Below are positions 7,530-16,466 of a DNA stretch of 64,000 bases, piece by piece. Source of the DNA: Oxalobacteraceae bacterium (lineage in GTDB: Bacteria; Pseudomonadota; Gammaproteobacteria; Burkholderiales; Burkholderiaceae_D); assembly GCA_013284265.1 (NCBI GenBank), contig JABTBR010000028.1:1-64000 (forward strand), written 5' to 3'. The position numbers were made by a program, and so were the translations under genes. Numbering within the stretch: position 1 is the first letter of the stretch; each line of letters opens with the position of its first letter. A model generated the notes under the pieces. That model saw nothing but the letters and a program-made list of their open reading frames with translations, had not been told where the DNA came from and did not search any database.

Positions 7530-8045
7530 ATGTCCGAAGCCTTCCTCGGCGAAATCCGCATGTTCGCGTTTAACTTTCCGCCCAAAGGCTGGGCCCGTTG
7601 CGACGGCCAGTTGTTATCGATCAACCAGAACGCGGCCCTGTTCGCCATCCTGGGGACCAGCTACGGCGGCAATGGCCAGACCACCTTCGCCCTGCCCGAT
7701 CTGCGCGGCCGCGTGCCGCACCACCTCGGCAACGGCAACCCCTATCCGGGCACCAAGGCTGGCGAAGCGCGCCATACCCTGACCCAGGCCGAAATGCCCA
7801 GCCACAGCCACCATCTGAACGCGCAAACCGCGGTCGCGGGCCATGTCGCCTCGCCCGCGGGCGCCACGCTGGCCTCGGTGCCGGCCGGCGCCCTGAATAT
7901 GTTCCGCCCGGCCGACGGCAGCGCCAGCCTCGCCGCGGCCAGTGTCTCCACTGTCGGCACCGGCCAGTCCCACGAAAATATGCAGCCTTACGCGACCAGC
8001 CTGTTTGGCATTGCCCTGCGAGGCATTTTCCCTTCGCGTAACTAA
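7530..8045 (+). CDS. Tail-collar (microcystin-dependent-protein type) protein 1
   Basis: This 171-residue protein opens with FLGEIRMFAFNFPPKGW and contains FALPDLRGRVPHHLG, the phage tail-collar domain core. It ends in a beta-rich region closing with ALRGIFPSRN. Homologues are annotated as microcystin-dependent protein (MdpB-like) or tail fibre proteins and occur outside prophages, with unknown function. It is the first of three tandem paralogues; GGAGCC lies just upstream of its ATG. No head, sheath or lysis genes are nearby. Confidence 0.85.
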   Translation: MSEAFLGEIRMFAFNFPPKGWARCDGQLLSINQNAALFAILGTSYGGNGQTTFALPDLRGRVPHHLGNGNPYPGTKAGEARHTLTQAEMPSHSHHLNAQTAVAGHVASPAGATLASVPAGALNMFRPADGSASLAAASVSTVGTGQSHENMQPYATSLFGIALRGIFPSRN

Positions 8046-8071
8046 CGCCCAACAGACTCCAGGAGATAGCG

Positions 8072-8608
8072 ATGTCCAACCCGTATATCGGTGAAATTCG
8101 TATGTTCGGAGGGAACTTTCCCCCGTATGGCTGGGCCTTTTGCGACGGCTCCCTCCAAGCCATCAGCGAGAACGACGCCCTGTTCAATCTGCTGGGCACC
8201 ACCTATGGTGGCGACGGCGTGGAAACCTTCGGCCTGCCCGACCTGCGCGGCCGCGTGCCGGTGCATATCGGCGGCTTGAACGGCAACCAGTATCAGCTCG
8301 GTGAAAAAGCCGGCACGGAAAACGTCACGCTGACCAGCGCCACCATTCCCGCCCACAGCCACGCGATGTCCGCCAGTACGGCGGCGCCGCTGCCGGCCAC
8401 CGGCCCGGTCGACCTCAGCAGCGGCGCCTATGTGCCAGCTTCGCCGCTGCCCAAGCCCAAGCTGTACAACAACGAAGCGCCCGACACGCAGCTGAGCGGC
8501 GGCAGCATCTCGGCGGCCGGCGGCTCGATCGCGCATGACAATATGGCGCCCTTCCAGGCCGTCAATTTCATCATTGCGCTGTACGGCATTTTCCCATCCC
8601 CAAACTAA
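8072..8608 (+). CDS. Tail-collar protein 2
   Basis: A 178-residue paralogue of its neighbour, with YIGEIRMFGGNFPPYGW at the N-terminus, FGLPDLRGRVPVHIGG in the core and the ending ALYGIFPSPN. It follows the first copy by 26 bases, with AGGAG upstream of the ATG, and precedes the third by 10 bases, so all are probably co-transcribed. The middle region (residues ~100-150) is the most divergent among the three, as expected if it carries binding specificity. Confidence 0.85.
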   Translation: MSNPYIGEIRMFGGNFPPYGWAFCDGSLQAISENDALFNLLGTTYGGDGVETFGLPDLRGRVPVHIGGLNGNQYQLGEKAGTENVTLTSATIPAHSHAMSASTAAPLPATGPVDLSSGAYVPASPLPKPKLYNNEAPDTQLSGGSISAAGGSIAHDNMAPFQAVNFIIALYGIFPSPN

Positions 8609-8618
8609 AGGAGCCGCC

Positions 8619-9152
8619 ATGTCCGATCCCTTCGTCGCGGAAATCCGCATGTTCTCCGGGAACTTCGCTCCCACCGGCTGGGCCATGTGCAACGGCCAGC
8701 TGATGCCGATCCGGCAAAACACCGCACTGTTCTCCCTGCTGGGCACTCACTTTGGCGGCGATGGCATCAACACCTTCGGCCTGCCCGACCTGCGCGCGCG
8801 CGCGCCGCTGGGCGCCGGTTACGGTCCAGGCCTGAGCGGGCGCGATCTGGGCGAAAGCGGCGGCGTCTCGCAGGTGACGCTGCAGGAAGCCAATATTCCC
8901 GCGCACAGCCATGCGCTGCAAGCGTCGCAACTGCCGGCCACCAGCACCGCTGCCAATGGCGGCACCCTGGCCAAGGTCACCTCGCCCACGCCGCCTTACC
9001 ACGCCGTCGCTGGCGGCCCCAACGCCAACGCCCACATTCCCGGCGGCGTCGGCGTCAGCACCGGCGGCAATGCCCCGCACAACAACGAGCAGCCCTATCT
9101 GGAAGTGAGCTTCATCATCGCCCTGCAGGGCATCTTCCCGTCGCGCTGGTAA
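8619..9152 (+). CDS. Tail-collar protein 3
   Basis: The third paralogue (177 residues) begins MSDPFVAEIRMFSGNF and has FGLPDLRARAPLGAG in place of DLRGRVP. It ends IALQGIFPSRW. The ATG at 8619 is preceded by AAAGGAG; an in-frame upstream ATG would overlap the previous gene and lacks homology. Together with the GNAT and DUF6916-like genes that follow, it forms a five-gene operon with gaps of 10-26 bases. Confidence 0.85.
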   Translation: MSDPFVAEIRMFSGNFAPTGWAMCNGQLMPIRQNTALFSLLGTHFGGDGINTFGLPDLRARAPLGAGYGPGLSGRDLGESGGVSQVTLQEANIPAHSHALQASQLPATSTAANGGTLAKVTSPTPPYHAVAGGPNANAHIPGGVGVSTGGNAPHNNEQPYLEVSFIIALQGIFPSRW

Positions 9153-9163
9153 GGCTGACGGCC

Positions 9164-9649
9164 ATGGACCACATCACGCTGCGCCCCGCCACCGAACAGG
9201 ACCAGGCATTCCTGCTGGCCCTGTACACCGGCACGCGCACCGACCTCGATGCGCTGCCCGACGCGGGCCTGCGTGCCCAGCTGATCCAGATGCAGTTCCT
9301 GGCCCAGCAGCAGCACTACCGCGCGCAGTTTCCGCAGGCCGAAGTCAGCATCGTGCTGGCCGGCGGGCGCGCGGTCGGCCGCATCGTGGTCGACCGTGGC
9401 GCGGCCGGGCTGCGGCTGGTCGACATCAGCCTGCTGCCGGGTGAACGCGGCCAGGGCATCGGCCGGCGTCTGCTCACGGCATTGATGGAGCAGGCCCAGC
9501 TCGACGCGCTGCCGGTCTGCCTGAATGTACTGACCGATAATCCGGCCCGCCATTTGTATCAGCGCCTCGGCTTCGTGCCCGGTGCCGTGGACGGCGTGCA
9601 CCAGTCCATGGAGTGGCGCGCCAGCGCGGCTCCGCTCTCAACTTCGTAA
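9164..9649 (+). CDS. GNAT family N-acetyltransferase
   Basis: A 161-residue GNAT protein: the acetyl-CoA-binding motif reads ISLLPGERGQGIGRRLL at about residues 86-102, followed by LNVLTDNPARHLYQRLGFV, the usual C-terminal half. The start at 9164 lies 11 bases after the third tail-collar gene. Position in the operon suggests it modifies one of the collar proteins or their ligand, but the substrate is unknown. Confidence 0.85.
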   Translation: MDHITLRPATEQDQAFLLALYTGTRTDLDALPDAGLRAQLIQMQFLAQQQHYRAQFPQAEVSIVLAGGRAVGRIVVDRGAAGLRLVDISLLPGERGQGIGRRLLTALMEQAQLDALPVCLNVLTDNPARHLYQRLGFVPGAVDGVHQSMEWRASAAPLSTS

Positions 9650-9660
9650 AGGAATTCATC

Positions 9661-10074
9661 ATGGAACGGCGTAAATTTGTACTGGCCGCGGGCGGCCTGC
9701 TCAGCGGCGCTACCTTGCACGCGACCGCCATCGGCGCGACCGTGCTGGCCAACACCGCCCTCGTCGCCACCGCGGCCAAGGCGCCCGGCATCAAGGCCGC
9801 GGGCAGCGCCACTTTCAGCGCGCTGCTCAAGCAGCCATTTAATGTGTACGCCAGCAACCGCGGCGCCAGCATGCAGCTGATCGCGGTCAAGACCAAGCAT
9901 ACGGATGCGGCTCACGATCAGTTCACGCTGACCTTTGCCAGCGCCACCGTGCTGGCCGACGGAATCTACGAGGTCGAGCATGCCCAGACCGGCAAGCAGG
10001 CCATGTATCTGGAAGCGAGCGGGAAAGGCGCGGAAGGTTCCTACTACCGCGCCGACTTCAATCTGCTGGCTTGA
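9661..10074 (+). CDS. DUF6916-like exported protein (possible Tat signal)
   Basis: The 137-residue product starts MERRKFVLAAGGLLSG, matching a twin-arginine-type export signal (RRKFV followed by a hydrophobic stretch to about residue 40). The remaining ~90 residues are beta-rich: FNVYASNRGASMQLIAVK, FTLTF, LADGIYEVEHAQTG. That pattern matches the small DUF6916 family, which I recall being found next to microcystin-dependent-type collar proteins. AAAGGA precedes the ATG. It ends the operon, 55 bases before a palindromic repeat. Confidence 0.65.
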   Translation: MERRKFVLAAGGLLSGATLHATAIGATVLANTALVATAAKAPGIKAAGSATFSALLKQPFNVYASNRGASMQLIAVKTKHTDAAHDQFTLTFASATVLADGIYEVEHAQTGKQAMYLEASGKGAEGSYYRADFNLLA

Positions 10075-10128
10075 TTTGTCGGTGGGTTCGATCGCATTCG
10101 GCTGTCTGAATGCCGGCGGCTTCCCTTA

Positions 10129-10232
10129 GAACCCACGGCGTAAATCTGGGGTCTGACCCCAGGGTCCGGAGAGGGGCTGCGCCCCGCCGGTCCCGTCGGG
10201 ACCGGCCCCCGGCTCTTTGCCGTGGGTTTTAA
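10129..10232. repeat. Palindromic intergenic repeat, copy 2 (expanded)
   Basis: The outer arms (AACCCACGGC ... GCCGTGGGTT) are intact but the inner hairpin is replaced by a longer segment. That segment holds GTCTGACCCCAGGGTCC and a second palindrome GGTCCC-gtc-GGGACC. The copy lies between the convergent collar operon and metK. Confidence 0.8.
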
Positions 10233-10292
10233 ATGGCGCCGGCGGCCCCTAGGCGCCAACAGCCATCCTAGGCCAGCGCCACCTGCTTCGCT

Positions 10293-11525
10293 TTACGCCA
10301 GCGCCATCCACACCGCCTGATACGGCGCCGCATGCTCGATCACGTCGTCGGCGCCGAACGGTTTCAGTCCCGCCGCCTCGCGCAGCAGCGCGGCCTTGTC
10401 CTTGCTCTCCCAGCTGAACTCCGCATCCTCGCGGCCGAAGTGGCCGTAAGCCGCGCTCTTGCGGTAAATCGGGCGCAGCAAGTCCAGCATCTGCACGATG
10501 CCCTTCGGACGCAGATCAAAATGTTCCTGCACCAGCTTGGCGATCTTCTCGTCCGGGATCACGCCCGTGCCTTCCGTATACACGGTGATGTTGATCGGCC
10601 GCGCCACCCCGATCGCATAGCTCAGCTGCACCTGGCACTGGCGCGCCAGTCCGGCCGACACCACATTCTTGGCCACATAGCGCGCCGCGTAAGCCGCCGA
10701 GCGGTCCACCTTGGACGGGTCCTTGCCGGAGAAAGCGCCGCCGCCGTGCGGGCTGGCGCCGCCATAGGTATCGACAATGATCTTGCGCCCGGTCAGCCCG
10801 CAATCGCCCTGCGGACCGCCGATGACGAAGCGCCCGGTCGGATTGACCAGATAGCGCGTGCCCTTGAGCCACTGCTCCGGCAGCACCTGCTTGATGATCT
10901 CCTCGATCACCGCTTCCTCGATCTGCTTGTGCGCGATATCGGGCGCGTGCTGGGTCGACAGCACCACCGTATCGACGCCGACCGGACGGCCGTTCACATA
11001 GCGCAGCGTGACCTGCGATTTGGCATCCGGCCGCAGCCAGGGCAGGCTGCCGTTCTTGCGCAGCTGCGACTGGCGTTCCACCAGCCGGTGCGCGTAATGG
11101 ATCGCGGCCGGCATCAGCGCGCTGGTTTCATCGCAGGCATAGCCGAACATCAGCCCCTGGTCGCCCGCGCCCTGGTCCAGATCGATGCCGGCGCCTTCGT
11201 CCACGCCCTGGGCGATGTCGGGCGATTGCTTGTCGTAGCAGACCATCACGGCGCAGCCGCGATAGTCGATGCCGAAGTCGGTATTGTCGTAGCCGATGTT
11301 CTTGATGGTTTCGCGCGCGACCTGGATATAGTCGACATTGGCGTGGGTGGTGATCTCGCCGGCCAGCACCACCAGACCGGTGTTGCACAGGGTCTCGGCG
11401 GCGACGCGCGCCTTGGGGTCCTGCGCCAGGATGGCGTCGAGAATGGCGTCGGAAATCTGGTCAGCCACCTTGTCGGGATGGCCTTCGGAGACGGATTCAG
11501 AGGTGAAGAGGTAATCGAGAGACAT
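10293..11525 (-). CDS. metK: S-adenosylmethionine synthetase
   Basis: MetK makes SAM from methionine and ATP in the cytoplasm as a tetramer. The 410-residue sequence shows FTSESVSEGHPDK at the N-terminus, the ATP-binding GAGDQG loop, and the phosphate loop GGGAFSGKDPSKVDRSAAY. The start (MSLDYLF) at 11525 is chosen because the open frame upstream has no conservation. The protein is some 20 residues longer at the C-terminus than the E. coli enzyme. I looked for a SAM riboswitch in the 115-base leader and recognised none. It sits directly downstream of the polyketide locus but is a housekeeping gene. Confidence 0.97.
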   Translation of the reverse strand: MSLDYLFTSESVSEGHPDKVADQISDAILDAILAQDPKARVAAETLCNTGLVVLAGEITTHANVDYIQVARETIKNIGYDNTDFGIDYRGCAVMVCYDKQSPDIAQGVDEGAGIDLDQGAGDQGLMFGYACDETSALMPAAIHYAHRLVERQSQLRKNGSLPWLRPDAKSQVTLRYVNGRPVGVDTVVLSTQHAPDIAHKQIEEAVIEEIIKQVLPEQWLKGTRYLVNPTGRFVIGGPQGDCGLTGRKIIVDTYGGASPHGGGAFSGKDPSKVDRSAAYAARYVAKNVVSAGLARQCQVQLSYAIGVARPINITVYTEGTGVIPDEKIAKLVQEHFDLRPKGIVQMLDLLRPIYRKSAAYGHFGREDAEFSWESKDKAALLREAAGLKPFGADDVIEHAAPYQAVWMALA

Positions 11526-11639
11526 TGCAGTTCCTGTATCGCTAAAAGTGGGAAGAAAAAGACAACACTGCCCCACCGCGACCGGCCTGCAAGGCCGCTC
11601 ACGGGAGATGTATCTGCGTCGTCAGGGTCAGTTGGTAAA

Positions 11640-12380
11640 TCAGGTTGCGCCACCATCGACAGTGATCACCTGGCCGGTGACCCAGCCGCCGGCTGCGCTG
11701 GTGAGGAAGGCGACAGCGCCGGCCACATCCTGCGGCGTGCCCAGGCGCTTGAACGGCGAGGCGGCGGCGAACGCGGCCTGGCGCTCAGGCGGAGCCTTGG
11801 CGAACATGCCGGGGATGGTGGCGCCCAGGCGCAGGGTGTTGACGGTGATGCCGCGCTCGCCCACTTCCTTAGCCAGCACGCGGCTGAACGATTCCAGCGC
11901 GGCCTTGCTGGCGGCGTACAGGGCCGAACCGGCGATCGGCGCGGCCACCATCGTCGACGAGATGTTGACGATACGGCCACCGTCGCGCAGCAGCGCGGCA
12001 GCTTCCTTCAGCACGAACAGCGCGCCGCGCACGTTCACGTCGAACACCTTGGCGTACACCTCTGGCGTAACAGAGGCGATGGCGCCGGGGATGATCGTGC
12101 CGGCGTTGTTGATCACGTAGTCGATATGGCCGTGGTGCTCGATTACGGCCTGGAACAGCGCGCTCACGTCATCCAGATTGGACACGTCGGCGCGCACCGC
12201 GCGCGCCTCGCCGCCTGCGGCGTTGATATCGGCGGCCACTTTCAGCGCCGCTTCTTCGGAGGCCGAGTAGCTCAGTACCACGGCCACGCCCTGCGCCGCC
12301 AGGCTGCGCGCGATCTCGCTGCCGATGCCGCCGGAACCGCCGGTGACCAGTGCTACTTTCTTGTTGGTTTGGGTTGTCAT
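11640..12380 (-). CDS. SDR family oxidoreductase (3-oxoacyl-reductase type)
   Basis: The 246-residue protein has the Rossmann motif TGGSGGIG (14-21), NNAG, the catalytic serine in NISSTMVAAPIAGS and YAASK with the active Tyr/Lys, and ends VDGGAT. It is a classical NAD(P)H-dependent short-chain dehydrogenase, similar to FabG-like reductases. A palindromic repeat separates it from the MFS transporter of the polyketide cluster. It may therefore be a tailoring ketoreductase of that pathway or an independent enzyme; the sequence cannot decide. Confidence 0.88.
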   Translation of the reverse strand: MTTQTNKKVALVTGGSGGIGSEIARSLAAQGVAVVLSYSASEEAALKVAADINAAGGEARAVRADVSNLDDVSALFQAVIEHHGHIDYVINNAGTIIPGAIASVTPEVYAKVFDVNVRGALFVLKEAAALLRDGGRIVNISSTMVAAPIAGSALYAASKAALESFSRVLAKEVGERGITVNTLRLGATIPGMFAKAPPERQAAFAAASPFKRLGTPQDVAGAVAFLTSAAGGWVTGQVITVDGGAT

Positions 12381-12438
12381 TGCCAGATTCCTTGTTGTGG
12401 TGTCAAAAAAAAATTATGAATGCCCCCGTCCCGTCCTT

Positions 12439-12538
12439 GAACCCACGGCGGAGACCTGGGGGCCTGTCCCGCAGGGACAGGCGGGGCGCAGCCCCTGCCC
12501 GGACCCTGGGTCTGACCCCAGGGTTACGCCGTGGGTTT
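12439..12538. repeat. Palindromic intergenic repeat, copy 3 (expanded)
   Basis: AACCCACGGC begins the element and GCCGTGGGTTT ends it. The interior carries CCTGTCCC-gca-GGGACAGG, GGGGCGCAGCCCC and TCTGACCCCAGGGTTAC. It is an expanded form with arms oriented opposite to copy 1, lying between the SDR and MFS genes. Confidence 0.8.
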
Positions 12539-12582
12539 AAAGAACGACGGCGGCCCCTTCGCGTGCATTTAAAACATCCGGC

Positions 12583-13776
12583 TCAAGCATTCTTCGCCGC
12601 CAGCTCCATCGTGTGCTCCGGCGCACTGTCAACAATGCGCTCCATCTTCACGGCCCGCAAACTCAGGATGCAGCCCCCGCCCAGCAGCGCCACACCCGCC
12701 ATCACATAGAACACATTGGCCCCGATCGCCGCATACATCGGCCCGGACAGCAGCACGAACACCCCCATGCCGATACCCATCGAAAACGCCGAATAAATCC
12801 CCTGCGCCGTCGACGACAGCGCACCGTCGACCTTCTCGGCGATGATCATCATCGCGGCGAAGTGGCCCGCGCCGAAGGACAGCGCGTGCAGGCACTGGGC
12901 CAGCATCAGCAGCGCCACATTGCCGGTGGCGCCGATCAGTATCCAGCGCAGCGCGGCGGCGCAACCGCCGATGGCGATTACATTGATGGCCCCCATGCGC
13001 GCCAGCAGCGCTTTGCCGAAGGCGAAGAACAGCACTTCCACCGCCACGCTGCCGCCCCACAGGAAGCCGATCACCTGATCGGACAGCCCCTGCGCGCGCC
13101 ACTGAATCGTGCCGAAGGTGTAGTAGGCCGCATGGCTGCCCTGCACCAGCGTGGTGGCGACCAGGAAGTAGACGAACCATTTGCTCTTGAAGAAGGTCTT
13201 CATGCCGCCGCTATTGCCCTTGGCGGCCGGGATGCTGACCTTGGGCAGCAGGCAGGCGGCCAGCAACAGCAAGCCGGCGGCGGCGCAGATCGCCCACAGC
13301 ACGACGGCGTCGCCAAAGCGCTCCAGCAGCTTGCCCGAGAACACCGCCACCACCATGAAGCCGACCGAACCCCACAGGCGGATCTTGCCGTAGTCATAGC
13401 CCTGCTGCTTGGCCGTGACCGTGGTCAGGCTTTCCGACAGCGACATGATCGGCGACCAGCAGGCGAAGCTCAGCGTGGTCAGCATCAGGATAGGCAGGAA
13501 ACTGTCGATCCCGAAGAACAGCAGGAAGCTGCCGAACAGGCCCAGCGCCAGCAGCACGATAGCCTGGCGGCGGTTGCCGCTGCGGTCGGCCAGGTTGGAG
13601 ACGATGGGCGTAAACACGATCTTCAGTGCGAACGACAGCGCCGTCAGCAGCGCGATGCCGGTAGGCGAAATGCCTTTCGACTTGAGCCATACCGGCCAGA
13701 ACGGCATGTGGATGCCGATGAAGGCAAACATGCTGAAGTAAATCAGCCCGAGGCGGGCCTTGATCATTGAATTCAT
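12583..13776 (-). CDS. MFS transporter (phenylpropionate-permease-like subfamily)
   Basis: This 397-residue integral membrane protein has about twelve hydrophobic segments. The N-terminal FIGIHMPFWPVWLKSKG and the loop NLADRSGNRRQ are typical of the MFS_1-like/HcaT group that handles aromatic acids. The start is the ATG at 13776, preceded by GGTGA at the right spacing; a GTG nine bases upstream is possible. It follows the hydrolase gene by 63 bases and closes the core polyketide operon, so export of the aromatic product or uptake of a starter acid is the likely role. Confidence 0.85.
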   Translation of the reverse strand: MNSMIKARLGLIYFSMFAFIGIHMPFWPVWLKSKGISPTGIALLTALSFALKIVFTPIVSNLADRSGNRRQAIVLLALGLFGSFLLFFGIDSFLPILMLTTLSFACWSPIMSLSESLTTVTAKQQGYDYGKIRLWGSVGFMVVAVFSGKLLERFGDAVVLWAICAAAGLLLLAACLLPKVSIPAAKGNSGGMKTFFKSKWFVYFLVATTLVQGSHAAYYTFGTIQWRAQGLSDQVIGFLWGGSVAVEVLFFAFGKALLARMGAINVIAIGGCAAALRWILIGATGNVALLMLAQCLHALSFGAGHFAAMMIIAEKVDGALSSTAQGIYSAFSMGIGMGVFVLLSGPMYAAIGANVFYVMAGVALLGGGCILSLRAVKMERIVDSAPEHTMELAAKNA

Positions 13777-13839
13777 TTTTTTCACCGTTGAAGTGGCGCC
13801 GTGCTTGCGGCGCCGGTTATTAAAATAGGGATATCCGCT

Positions 13840-15012
13840 TCAAGGCCGCGGCAGCAAGCGCTGCGCCACCCAGTCCGCGATGTCGATGCTGTACTGATTG
13901 ATGTAGTTCAGACAGACATGGGCTTCCGACGGATAGCTGCGCAGCGTATGCCGCTCGCCCAGTTGCCGGTCCATCTGCTCCACCGCCGCATACGGGAAGA
14001 TGTCATCGCGCGCGCCGTGCACCGACAGCAGATCGGTGCCGCAGGCGCCGTTCGGCGCCAATGCCAGGCTATCGAACACGGTCTGCATCTCGTGCGCATC
14101 GCCCCCCATGAAGGCAAAGCGGAAGTCCTCCTTCAGGCGGCGCGGCATGCTGGCGTAGGGCGCCAGCTGCGGTCCGCCCGACAGGTTGACCACGCAGGCA
14201 AAGCGCTCGCCCAAGTGGCGCGCCACCCGCAGCGCCAGATAGCCGCCAAAGCTCACGCCGAAAAATCCCAGCCGGGTCGCGTCTATCGATGGTTCGCGTT
14301 CCAGCTTCGCCACGATGTGTTCGGCCACCTTCTCGAACTGCGCCGGAATCGGATTGCAGCCCACATTGACGCCCTGCCCGGGTCCGTCGAACATGAACAC
14401 CGCCATGCCGCGCTCCAGGAACTGTTCGGCGAAAGCCCACACTTCCAGCTCGGTGACCGAATCGAGGCCATTCGACAGGATCACGCAAGGCGGTGGCGGC
14501 GCGCCGGCCGCGCGCCCCTGCGGCAAGGCCAGGTAGTAAGGAACCGGCACACCTTCGTAGCTGAACTCGCCGATACTGACCGAGACCGCCTCGTGATCCA
14601 GGCTGCGCTGGAAGCAGTCCTTGACCGCCCGGCGCAAGCCGGTCTTGTGGCGCGCGTCGGCGAAGTACATGAACTCGGCCCAATGGAAGCAGGCGGCGGC
14701 GCTGCGCAGCGCGCGGCGCCGGCCGGCCGGGGTGCCGCTGGCGACGGCCTGCTGGCGGTAGTCCTCCCCCAGGCTGCTCCAGCGCTGCATCCACTCTTCC
14801 CAGAACTCGGCCGAGGACAGGTCGCGCAAATGCTCGGGGAAATCGCGCAGCGCGATCGCCACGTCACCCCAGTGGATCTGGGCGCCATGCCGGGACTGCA
14901 GGAACATCAGGCGCGGCAGAAAATACGCGCCCACCGCATACAGCGACTCGGGCAGGCGTGCCGGTTTCAAGGGCGTCGGATGCATCGGCGCCGGGTTAAC
15001 AGCTGAGCTCAT
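13840..15012 (-). CDS. Alpha/beta hydrolase, polyketide-chain-shortening (AntI/Ayg1-like) type
   Basis: The 390-residue protein has a helical N-terminal half and a C-terminal alpha/beta hydrolase domain. It carries FDGPGQG (209-214), nucleophile elbow GVSFGG (Ser254), acid Asp336/337 in HGARDDIFP and His365 in SEAH. This size and layout fit the FrsA/Ayg1-like hydrolases; in Photorhabdus the equivalent enzyme AntI cleaves the ACP-bound octaketide to shorten it. The start overlaps the stop of the aromatase gene (ATGA), so the two are translationally coupled. Function here is inferred from family plus identical gene context. Confidence 0.75.
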   Translation of the reverse strand: MSSAVNPAPMHPTPLKPARLPESLYAVGAYFLPRLMFLQSRHGAQIHWGDVAIALRDFPEHLRDLSSAEFWEEWMQRWSSLGEDYRQQAVASGTPAGRRRALRSAAACFHWAEFMYFADARHKTGLRRAVKDCFQRSLDHEAVSVSIGEFSYEGVPVPYYLALPQGRAAGAPPPPCVILSNGLDSVTELEVWAFAEQFLERGMAVFMFDGPGQGVNVGCNPIPAQFEKVAEHIVAKLEREPSIDATRLGFFGVSFGGYLALRVARHLGERFACVVNLSGGPQLAPYASMPRRLKEDFRFAFMGGDAHEMQTVFDSLALAPNGACGTDLLSVHGARDDIFPYAAVEQMDRQLGERHTLRSYPSEAHVCLNYINQYSIDIADWVAQRLLPRP

Positions 15013-16466
15013 GCCGCCACCTTGATCTGGTCCAGCCAGCGGCCGCAGGCTTCCACCGTGGCTTTGCTGTTCTTCATCACCAGCTCCTTGACGCGCTGCT
15101 TGTTGCGGCGCAGGTCGGCGTCGTCGAACTGTTCGGCGCAGCGCAACGGGTTCAGTTGCACCACATGGCTGGAAGTGACCTCGGTACCGCTGCCGCAGGC
15201 GCGCAGCAGCCAGCGCCCGCTATGGGTGCGCAGCAGGGCCGGCGGCTTGGGCTGGAAGTAGGAGATCTCCAGCGCGGCGCGCTCGCATTTGCGGATGCTG
15301 CGGAAATGCTCGGTGCCGTGGGCTGTATTGATATCCATGACGAATTCCTGGTTCTGGCCATCGTCATAGATGATGCTCACGCCGCTGCAGTGCGGCAGCA
15401 CCTCGGGCCAGCGCGACGCATCGGCCAGCACCTCGAATACCTGGTCCGGCGCATACGGCAGCGTATAGCGCGCGCTGAAAGCGCTGAAGGCCGCATCCCG
15501 GTTCTCCACGAAGGATTTCACCGCCTGCATCTCGGTGCCGGCGTTGTCGTCGATGAAGCGGTTCACCAGCGCGCTGGCCTGGGCGTGGGTCGTGATGCCT
15601 TCGCGGATGCCGCTCACATCGTCGAGCAGCTCGAAGTAGCGCGTCACGTTCAGCACGCAGCTGCCGCCGTCGATCGGGATCACGCGCCACTGGCCGCGCA
15701 TCTCCTGCAGGAAGGGCATCGGCACAGGCAGATGGAAGTCGATGCGGAAGATATCGTCGTGGTAGCGGCGCAGGGTATCCCAGCCGACCACCTTCCCTTC
15801 CTGCATGGCCTCGATATGTACCAGTTCGCTGTTGCCCAGCCGCGCGCCTGCCGTGGCCGAGACGCAGGAATCGAAGATCTTCGGCCAGTTGCCGGCATCG
15901 GCGATCAGCGCATACACTTCCGGCGCGCTGGCGTGGCACAGCGTCGAATGCGAAGTGCTGCGGCTGCGCGCCACCTCCTGCGCAGCCGGCGCCGAGCCCT
16001 GCTCCAGCGCATCGCGGATATTGCCCAGCTCACGGGTGGAGTTGGCGCTGATGGCGCGGGCAATGAAGGCGCGCGCCTGCTCCTGCGTTTCCACCTCCGG
16101 GTTCTGGCCCGCCACATCGGGCAGGATGCTGTATTCATGTTCCAGCACCAGCACGCTCTGGGCGGGATTGAGCTGCACCACGCGCCAGCTGGTCTGCATG
16201 GATTCGACGAACTGCATGGTCTTGATCACCTGAGTATCGATGCCGAAGATCTCGCGGCGGAAGGCGCGGCGCGACTCCCAGCTCATCGGCTCACCGTTGA
16301 CGCGTGCCGTCACGCGTATCAGCTCTTCGGCATCGCTGCGTTCCAGCACCTCCACCGCCAGGCAGGGTTCGAACAGCTTGGGCCAGTGCTCCGACTGGCA
16401 GATCACGGCATAGACCGCCGCCGCTGGCGCGTTGCAAACGATCGAATGGGATTGGGTATGCGTCAT
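15009..16466 (-). CDS. Polyketide aromatase/cyclase with three SRPBCC domains
   Basis: The 485-residue protein contains three consecutive START/SRPBCC-type units, each beginning with the same pattern: HSIVCNAPAAAVYAVI (7-22), HSTLCHASAPEVYALI (173-188) and ARYTLPYAPDQVFEVL (332-347), each followed by a W-P pair. Aromatase/cyclases of type II polyketide synthases fold the nascent poly-beta-ketone and form aromatic rings in a hydrophobic cavity. Known forms have one or two such domains, so three is unusual. ATG overlaps the CoA ligase stop (ATGA at 16463-16466). A long upstream open frame is only the shadow of the ligase gene. Confidence 0.85.
   Translation of the reverse strand: MTHTQSHSIVCNAPAAAVYAVICQSEHWPKLFEPCLAVEVLERSDAEELIRVTARVNGEPMSWESRRAFRREIFGIDTQVIKTMQFVESMQTSWRVVQLNPAQSVLVLEHEYSILPDVAGQNPEVETQEQARAFIARAISANSTRELGNIRDALEQGSAPAAQEVARSRSTSHSTLCHASAPEVYALIADAGNWPKIFDSCVSATAGARLGNSELVHIEAMQEGKVVGWDTLRRYHDDIFRIDFHLPVPMPFLQEMRGQWRVIPIDGGSCVLNVTRYFELLDDVSGIREGITTHAQASALVNRFIDDNAGTEMQAVKSFVENRDAAFSAFSARYTLPYAPDQVFEVLADASRWPEVLPHCSGVSIIYDDGQNQEFVMDINTAHGTEHFRSIRKCERAALEISYFQPKPPALLRTHSGRWLLRACGSGTEVTSSHVVQLNPLRCAEQFDDADLRRNKQRVKELVMKNSKATVEACGRWLDQIKVAA

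Noticed and set aside
7530..9152. Prophage suggested by three tail-collar proteins
   Set aside because: No integrase, capsid, terminase, sheath or lysis genes in the neighbourhood; such genes occur outside phages.
11526..11640. SAM riboswitch in the metK leader
   Set aside because: No known SAM or SAH riboswitch core could be recognised in the 115 bases.
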